Shown: one piece after another, positions 1-7,561 of the stretch
Numbering within the stretch: the stretch's first letter is position 1
How the letters are laid out: each line of letters opens with the position of its first letter
NCBI GenBank assembly: GCA_002293475.1
Contig: DBDG01000029.1
Location: forward strand, 1 to 23,334
Origin: Lachnospiraceae bacterium UBA938
Lineage (GTDB): Bacteria > Bacillota > Clostridia > Lachnospirales > Lachnospiraceae
Length of the DNA: 23,334 bases
Direction of reading: 5' to 3'
Position numbers and translations under genes: made by a program
The notes under the pieces: model-generated
What the model was told of the DNA's origin: nothing
Database searches by the model: none
The model's input: only the letters and a program-made list of their open reading frames with translations

Positions 1-66
1 GAGGTCACTTCATAACAGGGTTTGAAAACCCATTCGGAGCAATAGAACAATGGCGATTAAAAACTC

Positions 67-97
67 TTGACAAAATTGTTGGTCGGTACAATTATAT
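67..97 (+). promoter_or_regulatory. Probable sigma-A promoter of the M18 aminopeptidase gene
   Basis: A perfect TTGACA -35 box lies at 67-72. An AT-rich -10 region follows; the best hexamers are ATTATA (91-96, spacer 18) or TTATAT (92-97, spacer 19), so the -10 is less certain than the -35. It lies 44-50 bases before the ATG at 141. An inverted repeat GGGTTT-GA-AAACCC lies just upstream (about 19-32) and has no T-run after it. Confidence 0.5.
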
Positions 98-140
98 ATG
101 TAGAATACGAACAAATAAGGTCAATTGAAAGGGACAGCAT

Positions 141-1484
141 ATGAATGAGAATGTGCATCAATTAATTGAATTAATAAGCCGGGGAACTTCTCCCTACCAT
201 GTGGTAGCGGAAGTATCGGCGCAGCTGCAGAAAGCTGGTTTTCAGAAGCTGGAATGGGATCAGCATTGGGAGCTCCAAAAAGGACATGCTTATTATACCG
301 CGCCATTCCGGACAGCTCTGATGGCTTTCCGGGTGAATGAAAGCTTTTCCGGGGATGATCAAGCCCGGATCATATCCGCCCATGTAGATTCGCCAGGACT
401 GCGGATCAAAGCTGGTGCTGAATATCCATATAAAAGTTACCGACGGCTTAATGCCGAGATTTACGGCGGAGCCATTAATCATGCTTGGATGGACCGCCCC
501 TTGGGAATGTCAGGAATCGTCATTATCAAAGACCGCGCTGCCGGCCGGCCCATGTCATGTTATCTGGACTGCCGGCGTCCGCTCTTTATCGTTCCCAACC
601 TGTCTATTCACATGAACAAGGAGATCAACAAAGGCACCGAGCTCAACCCGCAGGTTGACCTGATTCCGTTGGCTGGTCTGGGCGGGGGGCAGGAGAAGGA
701 AGAAAATGCAGAATGTAAAGAAGCTTATTTTACCCGGTTTCTTGCGGCGGAGATAAGCCGGTCGTGGGACAGGGAAATTACCGAGGAAGACATCATCAGT
801 TATGACTTGGGGCTATATATTGTCCAGGAGGGAATGATCTGCGGCATGGCCGGAGAACTGCTGGCCGCTCCGCGTCTAGATAATCTGTCGTCTGTACAGG
901 CGGCCGTCAGCGCCATTACAGACAGTCAGAGCCGCCGTGCCGGAGGGATGGATATCGTCGCGCTGTTCGACCATGAAGAGATCGGCAGCCTGAGCAAGAA
1001 CGGCGGAGCCGGCAATCTTCTGCCCTTTACACTGGAACGTATTTATAGTTCGCTGGGAATCACTAGGGATAGCTACCTGAAAGCGGTAGCAGGCGGGTTC
1101 CTGCTTTCAGCCGATGCCGCCCATGCCCTCAATCCCAACCGTCCGGAGAAATATGACCCCACTTCCGGGATCCGCCTAGGCGACGGCGTAGCCATCAAAT
1201 GCTCTTCCAAACAAAGCTATGCCGGTGATGCCGAAACATGGGCCATACTGAAGATTCTGGCAGAAAACCATGCCATTCCTTGCCGCCTCACTTACATCCG
1301 TTCCGATATTCCCGGCGGAAGCACCCTTGGCCCGATCCTCTCGTCCGCACTTCCCATGCGCTCGGCTGACATCGGTGTCCCGCTTCTGGCTATGCATTCT
1401 GCCGTCGAAACCATGAGCTGCCGTGACCAGGAGAATCTGCTTCGCTTCCTTAAAGCTTTTCTATCGGAGCATAACCGGATATGA
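141..1484 (+). CDS. apeB: M18 family aminopeptidase
   Basis: A cytosolic dinuclear zinc exopeptidase that removes N-terminal residues from peptides (the family prefers acidic or neutral residues). The 447-residue product has the usual family length and all expected ligand motifs: SAHVDSPG (His81, Asp83), APRLDN (Asp247, bridging), DHEEIGS (Glu279 catalytic base, Glu280 ligand), SADAAHALNP (Asp325) and AMHSAVE (His419). GDGVAIK (347-353) and PGGSTLGP (391-398) are also typical. The ATG at 141 has an AAAGGG ribosome site seven bases upstream. The gene has its own promoter and ends 10 bases from the convergent transporter gene. No disruption is seen. The family is secure; the symbol is by analogy and the substrate is not readable from the sequence. 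Confidence 0.93.
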   Translation: MNENVHQLIELISRGTSPYHVVAEVSAQLQKAGFQKLEWDQHWELQKGHAYYTAPFRTALMAFRVNESFSGDDQARIISAHVDSPGLRIKAGAEYPYKSYRRLNAEIYGGAINHAWMDRPLGMSGIVIIKDRAAGRPMSCYLDCRRPLFIVPNLSIHMNKEINKGTELNPQVDLIPLAGLGGGQEKEENAECKEAYFTRFLAAEISRSWDREITEEDIISYDLGLYIVQEGMICGMAGELLAAPRLDNLSSVQAAVSAITDSQSRRAGGMDIVALFDHEEIGSLSKNGGAGNLLPFTLERIYSSLGITRDSYLKAVAGGFLLSADAAHALNPNRPEKYDPTSGIRLGDGVAIKCSSKQSYAGDAETWAILKILAENHAIPCRLTYIRSDIPGGSTLGPILSSALPMRSADIGVPLLAMHSAVETMSCRDQENLLRFLKAFLSEHNRI

Positions 1485-1494
1485 CGAGCTGCGG

Positions 1495-3252
1495 TCAGGG
1501 TAGGTCATACCGCTTCCGGTACTTTTGGTACATCCCATTAAAGTTCTGTTTAGCTTTTCTGTCCATGCTATCCTGATAATGATGGGCATACAGATCCTGG
1601 TCTTCCATCTGCAGCAGGCAGATAGCGATATTGGAACAATGATCGGCCACCCGTTCGCAGTTTGTCAGGATGTCCTGCAGAATAAAACCCATCTCAATTG
1701 AGCATTTACCGTTGCTGAGCCGTTTATAATGGCGCTTTTTAACCTGAGCTGTCAGCCCGTCGATCACTTCTTCTAAGGGTTCGATCTCGGCGGCAAGTTC
1801 GGTGTCCAAGTTCCGGAATGCTTCAAACGTCTTTGTCACGATTTCTTTTAAGGCCGCAAAATAAACAGCCAGTTCCTTTTGCGCCCGGTCGGAAAAGGAG
1901 AGCTTCTTTTCCGCTATTTCCTTGGCCGACGCGATCAGGTTGACTGAATGGTCGGAGATCCGCTCAAGGTCACCGATGCTGTGAAGCAGAACCGTATGCA
2001 GCCGGCTGTCGGCATCCAGTAGCGTATAGTTGCCAAGCTTCACCAGATAGGTTCCAACCTTGTCCTCATATTGATCGACGACATCTTCCAGCCGGATGAC
2101 CTCTGCTCCCTTTTTATTGTGATAATCCTTGATGGAGTCGATGGCCATAATCAGGCCTTTTTTAGTCGCATCCATCATATCGACCGTGACATCCCGGCAT
2201 ACCGATACCGCGTAGGGGGGAGTCTCAAGGAAACGCTCATCCAGCCGTATATAAGAAAGCGTTTCGTTTTCTTCCATAGATCTCGGCATAGTAGCATAAG
2301 CCAGTTTTTCCAGCAGTGCCGATGCCGGAAGTAGCAAGAAAGTAGAAAATATATTGAACAGACTGTGGAAAATGGCAATGTCGGCAACACTGGCCGTTGT
2401 GTTTAAAAAGGCAAAATCCATAAATGCGTGCAGACCGTAGAACAGCACCATAAAAGCAATCGTACCGATCAGGTTAAAATAAAAGTGAATCAGCGCCGCC
2501 CGTTTGGCATTTTTATTGGCACCGATAGCGGACAGGGCAGCCGTGATGCAGGTGCCGATATTCTGGCCCATGATAATCGGGATGGCGGTGCTTAAGTTGA
2601 CCATTCCGGTTAGGCACAGCGCCTGCAGGATGCCGACCGAAGCGGAAGAACTCTGGATGATGGCCGTGACTATCGCGCCCACCAGCACTCCGATGACCGG
2701 ATTGGAAAAGGCGATCAGCAATTGCTGGAATGCCGGAACGTCGGCCAGCGGGGCGACTGAGCCGGTCATGGTTTCCATGCCGAACATCAGAATGGCAAAA
2801 CCGATCATGATGAAGCCGGTATTTTTCTTTTTCGTTGATTTGGCAAACATCGTCAGGACGACGCCGATTACGGCAAGCACAGGAGAGAAATTAGAAGGTT
2901 TAAGGCACTGGATAAGAAAGTTATCGCCCTGCAGGCCGGTAAGGCTTAAGATCCAGGCCGTGGCAGTGGTTCCGATATTGGCGCCCATGATGACGCCGAT
3001 GGCCTGCTGCAGTTTCATAATGCCCGAATTGACAAAGCCGACGACCATGACCGTGGTGGCGGAAGAAGACTGGATAATGGCCGTTACGACAAAGCCGAGC
3101 AGCACACCCCTTGTCTTAGAAGAGGTTAGCTTCTCCAGCAGCCGCTGGAGTTTGCTACCGGAAGCCCGGGTCAGCCCTTCACCCATAACGTTCATGCCGT
3201 ACAGAAATAATGCAAGACCACCCATTAATTTCAAAATCCCGAAAATATCCAT
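1495..3252 (-). CDS. Na/Pi cotransporter family protein with C-terminal PhoU-like domain
   Basis: A membrane protein of the NptA/PNaS (SLC34-like) family with a PhoU-like cytoplasmic tail; members import phosphate with sodium or act in phosphate homeostasis. Two inverted-topology halves carry the signature QSSSATT (residues 61-67) and QSSSAS (from residue 200), surrounded by hydrophobic helices over roughly the first 320 residues. The last 250 or so residues are charged and helical, as in PhoU bundles. The frame opens at an ATG at 3282, but I prefer the ATG at 3252: it gives the family-type N terminus MDIFGILKLMGGLALFLYG and has a GGGG stretch upstream, whereas 3282 has no ribosome site. Product of 585 residues. 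A 263-residue open frame on the opposite strand is a shadow of this gene. Confidence 0.9.
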   Translation of the reverse strand: MDIFGILKLMGGLALFLYGMNVMGEGLTRASGSKLQRLLEKLTSSKTRGVLLGFVVTAIIQSSSATTVMVVGFVNSGIMKLQQAIGVIMGANIGTTATAWILSLTGLQGDNFLIQCLKPSNFSPVLAVIGVVLTMFAKSTKKKNTGFIMIGFAILMFGMETMTGSVAPLADVPAFQQLLIAFSNPVIGVLVGAIVTAIIQSSSASVGILQALCLTGMVNLSTAIPIIMGQNIGTCITAALSAIGANKNAKRAALIHFYFNLIGTIAFMVLFYGLHAFMDFAFLNTTASVADIAIFHSLFNIFSTFLLLPASALLEKLAYATMPRSMEENETLSYIRLDERFLETPPYAVSVCRDVTVDMMDATKKGLIMAIDSIKDYHNKKGAEVIRLEDVVDQYEDKVGTYLVKLGNYTLLDADSRLHTVLLHSIGDLERISDHSVNLIASAKEIAEKKLSFSDRAQKELAVYFAALKEIVTKTFEAFRNLDTELAAEIEPLEEVIDGLTAQVKKRHYKRLSNGKCSIEMGFILQDILTNCERVADHCSNIAICLLQMEDQDLYAHHYQDSMDRKAKQNFNGMYQKYRKRYDLP

Positions 3253-3315
3253 TTTGGTACCCCATCTGCGGCTTGGCCGCACTCATAATCAATAGTAGTC
3301 AATAATGTATTGTAA

Positions 3316-3344
3316 ATCTATATAAACATAGCATTTTTTACCAA
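3316..3344 (-). promoter_or_regulatory. Candidate promoter for the Na/Pi cotransporter gene
   Basis: Read on the minus strand, TTGGTA (3344-3339) is followed after 16 bases by TATAGA (3322-3317), about 65 bases upstream of the preferred start. Both hexamers are imperfect and the surroundings are AT-rich, so this is only a plausible site. Confidence 0.3.
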
Positions 3345-3526
3345 GCATTTCAAGTGCCGGGACGTGTATCAGACTAAGGCGGTATGCAGTTAGCTATGGG
3401 TAAATTGAACAAGTAAAAGTAAAATACGGTTGCTTAATTAGCATATCAATCTACTGAATCTCCCCGGTAGTTGTCTTGGCTGGCAGATTGATGATAAAAG
3501 GGCTGTGATATGTTATTTTCTTGTCG

Positions 3527-3545
3527 AAATCACACGAAGTGATTT
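3527..3545. repeat. Inverted repeat in the 3283-3742 intergenic region
   Basis: AAATCAC and GTGATTT are perfect 7-base arms separated by 5 bases (ACGAA). The size suits a dimeric regulator site. The rest of the 460-base intergenic stretch, apart from the promoters described separately, shows no gene or other structure I can support. Confidence 0.35.
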
Positions 3546-3633
3546 GAATTATGGATGTTTCCCGCCCAAACAAACTGGTAAATGAGCCTTAATATCAAGG
3601 GAAACAACTGGCAGCGAAAATAATTAATCGGTA

Positions 3634-3669
3634 ACTTTCGTTGAGATTACTTTCGTTGTGTGCTATACT
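3634..3669 (+). promoter_or_regulatory. Promoter with a direct-repeat operator candidate
   Basis: TTGAGA (3641-3646), a 17-base spacer and TATACT (3664-3669) with an extended -10 TGC make a strong sigma-A-type promoter. The 10-mer ACTTTCGTTG occurs twice in direct orientation (3634-3643 and 3649-3658), so the copies overlap the -35 and the spacer. That placement suggests a repressor or activator site with a 15-base period. A small hairpin, CCGCT-GCAT-AGCGG, lies at about 3693-3706 in the transcribed leader. It would drive the leader ORF at 3743 and the genes at 3783 and 4672. Confidence 0.6.
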
Positions 3670-3742
3670 GTTTAAGTTAAGGATCACTCTGTCCGCTGCA
3701 TAGCGGAACAGTACGAACATGTATTTTTAGGAGGAAACTTTG

Positions 3743-3781
3743 ATGAGCTGGGATGTGTTCTTGTTAAGAGGGAGTCTCTAA
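3743..3781 (+). CDS. 12-codon leader ORF upstream of the amide hydrolase
   Basis: The peptide would be MSWDVFLLRGSL. Its ATG is preceded by TAGGAGG with an 8-base spacing, one of the strongest ribosome sites in the window. Its stop is separated by one base from the ATG of the next gene (TAA-A-ATG), which allows translational coupling. It may be a true leader peptide, or the remnant of a gene start fused to the incoming hydrolase gene by a past recombination. I recognise no family. It is too short for sequence alone to show it is functional. Confidence 0.45.
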   Translation: MSWDVFLLRGSL

Positions 3782-3782
3782 A

Positions 3783-4634
3783 ATGTGCACAAGTTTTGCA
3801 GTATATGGTCAGAACAATCCGGTTTATGGTATGAATTTTGATTCGGCGGATATTGATTTGAAGCTAAATATTTATAATTACGCGGATAATTACGCGGTTA
3901 GGGACGTTTTTTATTTTTCAGCATTAATGAATAATAAATATGTAGATGTTGCCGGTATTAATAGTAATGGTTTATTTATATGTACCCAGCTAGTAGAATA
4001 TAGCCCCGATTTTATACCGTGCAGTGATGAAAATAAGGTAAGTGTATTTGATATTGTTGAAGAATCATTAAGGGTAGGGGACAAAGTTGCCGATTTTTTA
4101 GCTATTCTAAATAATCGAAAAGCTTTTTATTCGGTTAAAAACCCCTCATTCCCTGATTTGGGCTTACATACTATCGTTGCAGATAAATACGGCGAGGCTA
4201 TAATTCTTGAGGAGGGAAAAGATAATAATGTCATCACTAGAATTGACGGCAGTTTCATTGTTATGACTAATTTCCCCAATGGCAATTTTATAAATCATAA
4301 ATTTGACGAGGTTCACGGACTTGGCGCTGACAGATATATCAAAGCCTATAAGGAGATAGATGATCAAATTAATAGCTTTGGAATAAAGGAGGCTTTAGAC
4401 GTCCTAAGAAAAGCACGTGAGGATGTAACAAGCGATACGCCCACTATTTGTTCAATATCTTTTGATCCAGTGAAATTGGAAGCGTGTATTAGTTTTAAGG
4501 ATTTTGATGAAAAATGGAAGGTATCAATAAAAGAAAAAACAATTCGGTCTTTGAACGGGCTCAATAATAATGATTCAATTGTATTTCCGGCCGAAGGCGT
4601 AATTGCGAAACAGCTTTATCAATTATACGAATAG
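3783..4634 (+). CDS. Linear amide C-N hydrolase, choloylglycine hydrolase/acyltransferase-type Ntn hydrolase
   Basis: A 283-residue Ntn-fold protein. It begins Met-Cys, which leaves Cys2 as the N-terminal nucleophile after Met removal, as in PF02275 and the related C45 acyltransferases. YGMNFD (15-20), GINSNGLF (around 58-65) and MTNFPNG (around 160-166) fit the oxyanion and Asn positions of this superfamily. The substrate could be bile-salt, acyl-amide, N-acyl amino acid or peptide amides; the sequence does not decide. There is no signal peptide. A GGGAG site lies 8 bases before the ATG. The gene is clearly more AT-rich than the genes around it, suggesting acquisition. The phosphopantetheinyl transferase follows after 37 bases, probably in one transcript. 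Confidence 0.75.
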   Translation: MCTSFAVYGQNNPVYGMNFDSADIDLKLNIYNYADNYAVRDVFYFSALMNNKYVDVAGINSNGLFICTQLVEYSPDFIPCSDENKVSVFDIVEESLRVGDKVADFLAILNNRKAFYSVKNPSFPDLGLHTIVADKYGEAIILEEGKDNNVITRIDGSFIVMTNFPNGNFINHKFDEVHGLGADRYIKAYKEIDDQINSFGIKEALDVLRKAREDVTSDTPTICSISFDPVKLEACISFKDFDEKWKVSIKEKTIRSLNGLNNNDSIVFPAEGVIAKQLYQLYE

Positions 4635-4671
4635 GAGGCAAAGCAAATCATTATAATGCTTCATAATACCG

Positions 4672-5433
4672 ATGACTCAATATCCTTTCCAGCCATATGG
4701 GATCAACCAATATGAAATCAACCAATATGCAATCAACATAGACGAAGTAACCGGTCTGGAACAGTTAAAGCCTCTTGAACAATATATTTCCCAAGAGCGG
4801 CTTACGCGGATTGCCAGGTTCTACTTTGAGAAAGACAAGATCCGCAGCCTGCTGGCCGAAATGCTCCTGAAGTATTTTCTGGTGACCGGTTATGATATAG
4901 CATTGCCAGACATTGTTTTTGGATATGAAGAATACGGAAAGCCCTACCTGAGCAACGGCAAGGAAGACATCCATTTTAATTTTTCCCATTCGGGTTCTTG
5001 GGTCGTATGCGCAATCGGCATGTCAAGGCTCGGGATCGATGTAGAAGAAGGTACTAAGAATCATCTGGATATCGTGAAAAGGGTGCTGTCACCACAGGAA
5101 TATGCGGTATGGCAGGCACAGCCGGAAGAAGACCGGAAAGCAAAGTTTTATCAGCTTTGGACGCTTAAGGAAAGCTATGCCAAATACATCGGCAAGGGAC
5201 TGGGCATCGCATTTGAGTCGCTTTCTTTCCGGATTGACGATGACGACGTGGGTCTGGAAGTGAAAGGGCAGGCGGAACATGGCTGCCATTTCATTCTGAA
5301 CAGGCTGGAGCCGGGATATTGCGTTGCCCTATGTATGGATAAGAGCAAGGAAGCCGCCGTCGCCAAAGAGATAAAAACAGTGAGACTGGATGAGCTGCTG
5401 GAATGGCATCAAAACGTTTCGGTAATTTACTAA
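4672..5433 (+). CDS. Sfp-type 4'-phosphopantetheinyl transferase superfamily protein
   Basis: This enzyme transfers the phosphopantetheine arm of coenzyme A to a carrier-protein serine. The two superfamily motifs are intact: GIDVEE (121-126; Asp123 and Glu125 bind Mg2+) and LWTLKESYAKYIGKGL (162-177; Glu167 and Lys171). FNFSHSGSWVVCA (102-114) is the conserved block before them. At 253 residues it has the length of Sfp, not of the short AcpS. No carrier protein or synthase lies in this window, so the partner is elsewhere. The ATG at 4672 has no close ribosome site: AGGAGG (4633-4638) is 33 bases away, and an upstream in-frame stop excludes a longer form. Coupling to the preceding gene is possible. 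The N terminus carries a repeated NQYEINQYAIN-like stretch. Confidence 0.88.
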   Translation: MTQYPFQPYGINQYEINQYAINIDEVTGLEQLKPLEQYISQERLTRIARFYFEKDKIRSLLAEMLLKYFLVTGYDIALPDIVFGYEEYGKPYLSNGKEDIHFNFSHSGSWVVCAIGMSRLGIDVEEGTKNHLDIVKRVLSPQEYAVWQAQPEEDRKAKFYQLWTLKESYAKYIGKGLGIAFESLSFRIDDDDVGLEVKGQAEHGCHFILNRLEPGYCVALCMDKSKEAAVAKEIKTVRLDELLEWHQNVSVIY

Positions 5434-5488
5434 CATACGGCATTCATCCGCGTCATATATTATAGCAATAATTCTATTGGGGTTTTGC

Positions 5489-5766
5489 ATGCGCAAATAC
5501 ATAAATAATCTTATCCGTAAAGGGAAATCCATCTTCCCCAGACGTAAAAAGGGGCAGACGAAAGAGGAGTACGACCTGGCCGTAAAAGAATGGATGTTCA
5601 GAGCCGGAATCGTAGCCTTGATGGCGGCAGCCTTGATCAGCAGCGTCACAGCGGTGGTCAGCAGGACAGTGACCGTAAGCAACAGCGTGAACGGCAAGGA
5701 ACTTCCCGTTTATAGCGTGGAAACAAGTAAGAAACAGGTGGCACTGACATTTGATGCAGCATGGGG
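5489..5766 (+). pseudogene. Polysaccharide deacetylase, part 1 of 3 (interrupted by element 1)
   Basis: Residues 1-92 of a split CE4/NodB-type deacetylase resembling the PdaB group of sporulating Firmicutes. This part holds a basic N terminus, a single membrane anchor (about 39-58) and the start of the catalytic domain, VALTFDAAWG, with metal-binding Asp89. Reading then enters element 1 and stops at 5785. Joined as 5489-5766, 10710-10789 and 12792-13288, the sequence is 855 bases, exactly 285 codons, with no frameshift at either joint. The frame extends upstream to a TTG at 5477, but the ATG at 5489 is the better start, with a weak GGGG ribosome site. As it stands in this DNA the gene cannot make an active enzyme. 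Confidence 0.88.
5762..5766. repeat. Left core repeat (TGGGG) of element 1
   Basis: TGGGG here and at 10705-10709 are the only bases shared by both junctions of element 1. Keeping one copy restores ...GCATGGGG-TAATGAAG..., which reads AWGNED, the expected NodB motif. This is what site-specific integration by a large serine recombinase leaves (attL). Confidence 0.8.
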
Positions 5767-5771
5767 AGATG

Positions 5772-7208
5772 CTATTTTGGGATAAAATACTGTTCATCAG
5801 AGAATCGATATGTAATCAATATTCTATTATTTTCAAATATCTTAATATTATCTACCATCTGAATAATGATGTCTCTGTCTAATGATTCAAGTACATGGTA
5901 TTGCAGAAGATGGGCTGTCCAAGGATGCTCCGCGTTATATGCGGGCGGTTTATCAAGCGCATCTAGTTTTTCAAGCCGACAGGAGATAAGATCTTCTTTT
6001 TTTTGATACTCCTGACGGTAAGCCATATATTCTTCCCGCGTAATCAGGTCCTCACATAGATGGCCATAAGTAACCTTGCTTAAGTGTCTGACCTTATCCA
6101 GATCTGCCAGCAGGTTTTTCCTGGCAGCGGAGTTTTTCATGCCGGTTCGGTTCTGGGCAGGGCTGGGCACAGCCAGTGTTTCGTTGTGAGAGACGGCATC
6201 AAGAATAGAAGCGGAATTTTTAAGAATAAGATTCAGATCACACAGGATCATGTTTACCAAAGCATCATGGGGAACTGAATGTGGCGTACAGAAGCGTTTG
6301 CCCTGGCTGACATACGTACCGCAGCGATAGCTTGGCGAACCGTCAGTGCCGCTTCTTTTTCGCAAAGCTCGGCCGCAGTCGCCGCATTTGAGAAAGCCGG
6401 CAAAAATACTGATATTACTGTCATCGTTGTCGTAGGCACTGGTAGAATCAGTACTGCCGTGTGAAGTGCGCACCCGGCGTTTCAGCAGGCTCTGCGCTTT
6501 GTTCCAGGTGTCGGTATCCAAAACCGCTTCGTGGGTTCCCGCGACAACGATCCAGTTTTCTCGGTCCCGCGGCCTAGCCTTTCCGCGCAGCTGCCGGATC
6601 GAACGTCCCTGAACCATATTGCCGATATACATTTCGTTCTTCAAGATATTGTGGATGGCAGAGTAAGTCCAGTAACTGCCAGAGCGACTCTGGCTGGTGT
6701 TCCGGTAATTATCGCCGTTAGCGTTCTTGTATTCCGCCGGGCAGAGCACATTCTGTTCATTTAGCAAGCCGGCAATACGGATTTTACCCATACCGTTTAT
6801 ATAGAGATCAAAGATAAAGCGGACTATGTCGGCCGCATAATCATCAATAATCAGCCGGTTTTTATCGGTTGCGCATTTCTTATATCCATATGAAGGAAAA
6901 GCACCGATAAACTCTCCGGCCAGCTGTTTGGCCTGCATCGCCGCATGAACTTTCTGGGAAATATCCCGGGAATACTGCTCATTGAAAATATTCTTAATCG
7001 GCAGCAGCATATCATAGTCACGCCGGAAACTGTCAATATTGTCGCCTATCGAAATAAACCGCACCCTCTTTTCGGGAAAATAGCGTTCCAGATATTTGCC
7101 GGTATCAATATAATCCCGGCCAAACCGCGACAAATCCTTGACAATGACGCAGTTGATATTACCTGCTTCAATATCGCCGATCATTTCTTGAAAAGCAGGA
7201 CGATTAAA
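5772..7208 (-). pseudogene. Recombinase 1, C-terminal part (interrupted by element 2)
   Basis: Residues 61-538 of a large serine recombinase. Visible are the rest of the resolvase domain (IVKDLSRFGRDYIDTGKYLE), the recombinase domain, a zinc ribbon (KCGDCGRAL ... YRCGTY ... FC) and a coiled-coil-like C-terminal region ending in the DUF4368-like QMVDNIKIFENNRILITY. The missing N terminus with the catalytic serine lies 3 kb away at 10195-10374. Joined at the AAA repeats, codons TTT-AAT-CGT restore the family motif GYTGTNFNRPAF. An open frame continues upstream to 7301 through element 2 sequence; within it an ATG at 7238 has AGGAGG only 3 bases away. Any product from there would lack the catalytic serine. 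Confidence 0.88.
7206..7208. repeat. Left core repeat (AAA) of element 2
   Basis: AAA here and at 10192-10194 (TTT on the coding strand of recombinase 1) is the in-frame overlap that rebuilds codon 61 (Phe). A 4-base overlap (AAAT) can also be aligned but would shift the frame, so the 3-base version is preferred. Confidence 0.65.
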
Positions 7209-7255
7209 TAGTGAGGTAATATGACGTAACTTTTTCATGTGCCTCCTAAAAATGC

Positions 7256-7277
7256 GGTCGTCGGTAATAGGACGACC
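7256..7277. repeat. Inverted repeat near the left end of element 2
   Basis: GGTCGTC and GACGACC form perfect 7-base arms with an 8-base loop, 47 bases inside the element. It could be a recombinase or directionality-factor binding site or an operator for the TnpW-like gene. No T-run follows, so it is not a standard terminator. Confidence 0.45.
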
Positions 7278-7325
7278 CCTGTCCCCCATACAATAAAACA
7301 ACGGTCAATATGGAGGAAATGAATA

Positions 7326-7517
7326 GTGGACACCTCGTTTTTTACGACTGTTACCCACGTGGCCGGAAAAACAGCCTATTCCATAGTCTCATCATCCGAT
7401 AGAGAAGCGTCGGAAACCTTGGAAGCTAAGATCCAAAGACTGATCAGAAAAGACTTTCTGGAAACTATGAAGAGAAACTATGAAACAGAAACTGTAGAAA
7501 CTATAAAAAGAATCTAA
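7326..7517 (+). CDS. TnpW-like small transposon protein
   Basis: A 63-residue protein with a predicted beta-type N terminus (VAGKTAYSIVSS) followed by a charged helix (LEAKIQRLIRKDFLE). The pattern resembles the TnpW family of clostridial Tn4451-like elements, whose role is not established. The start is GTG at 7326, with GGAGG nine bases upstream; an ATG at 7319 is in another frame and too near the ribosome site. The 3' end is made of short GAAACT-rich repeats (about 7454-7506) that lengthen the acidic/basic tail. It lies 44 bases before recombinase 2 and is probably cotranscribed with it. The family call rests on pattern and context. Confidence 0.6.
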   Translation: MDTSFFTTVTHVAGKTAYSIVSSSDREASETLEAKIQRLIRKDFLETMKRNYETETVETIKRI

Positions 7518-7561
7518 GATCGGATGATGATGAATAGGAACTATTAATATGAAAGGAAGCC

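Noticed and set aside
3..128. Open frame (starting GHFITGFENPFG) running from the window start to a stop at 126-128, possibly the end of an upstream gene
   Set aside because: It runs through the TTGACA promoter region, is AT-rich without clear codon bias, and 41 open codons can occur by chance.
2504..3295. 263-codon open frame opposite the Na/Pi cotransporter gene
   Set aside because: It mirrors the transporter codons, has no ribosome site or family resemblance, and its composition is explained by the other strand.
5434..5488. Sporulation sigma-factor promoter before the deacetylase
   Set aside because: The AT-rich stretch TCATATATTATAG hints at one, but no pair of boxes with correct spacing for sigma-E, -F, -G or -K could be fitted.
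5772..7301. Complete 509-residue recombinase starting at 7301
   Set aside because: The first 31 or so residues come from element 2 DNA and the catalytic serine is absent; the true N terminus is at 10195-10374.
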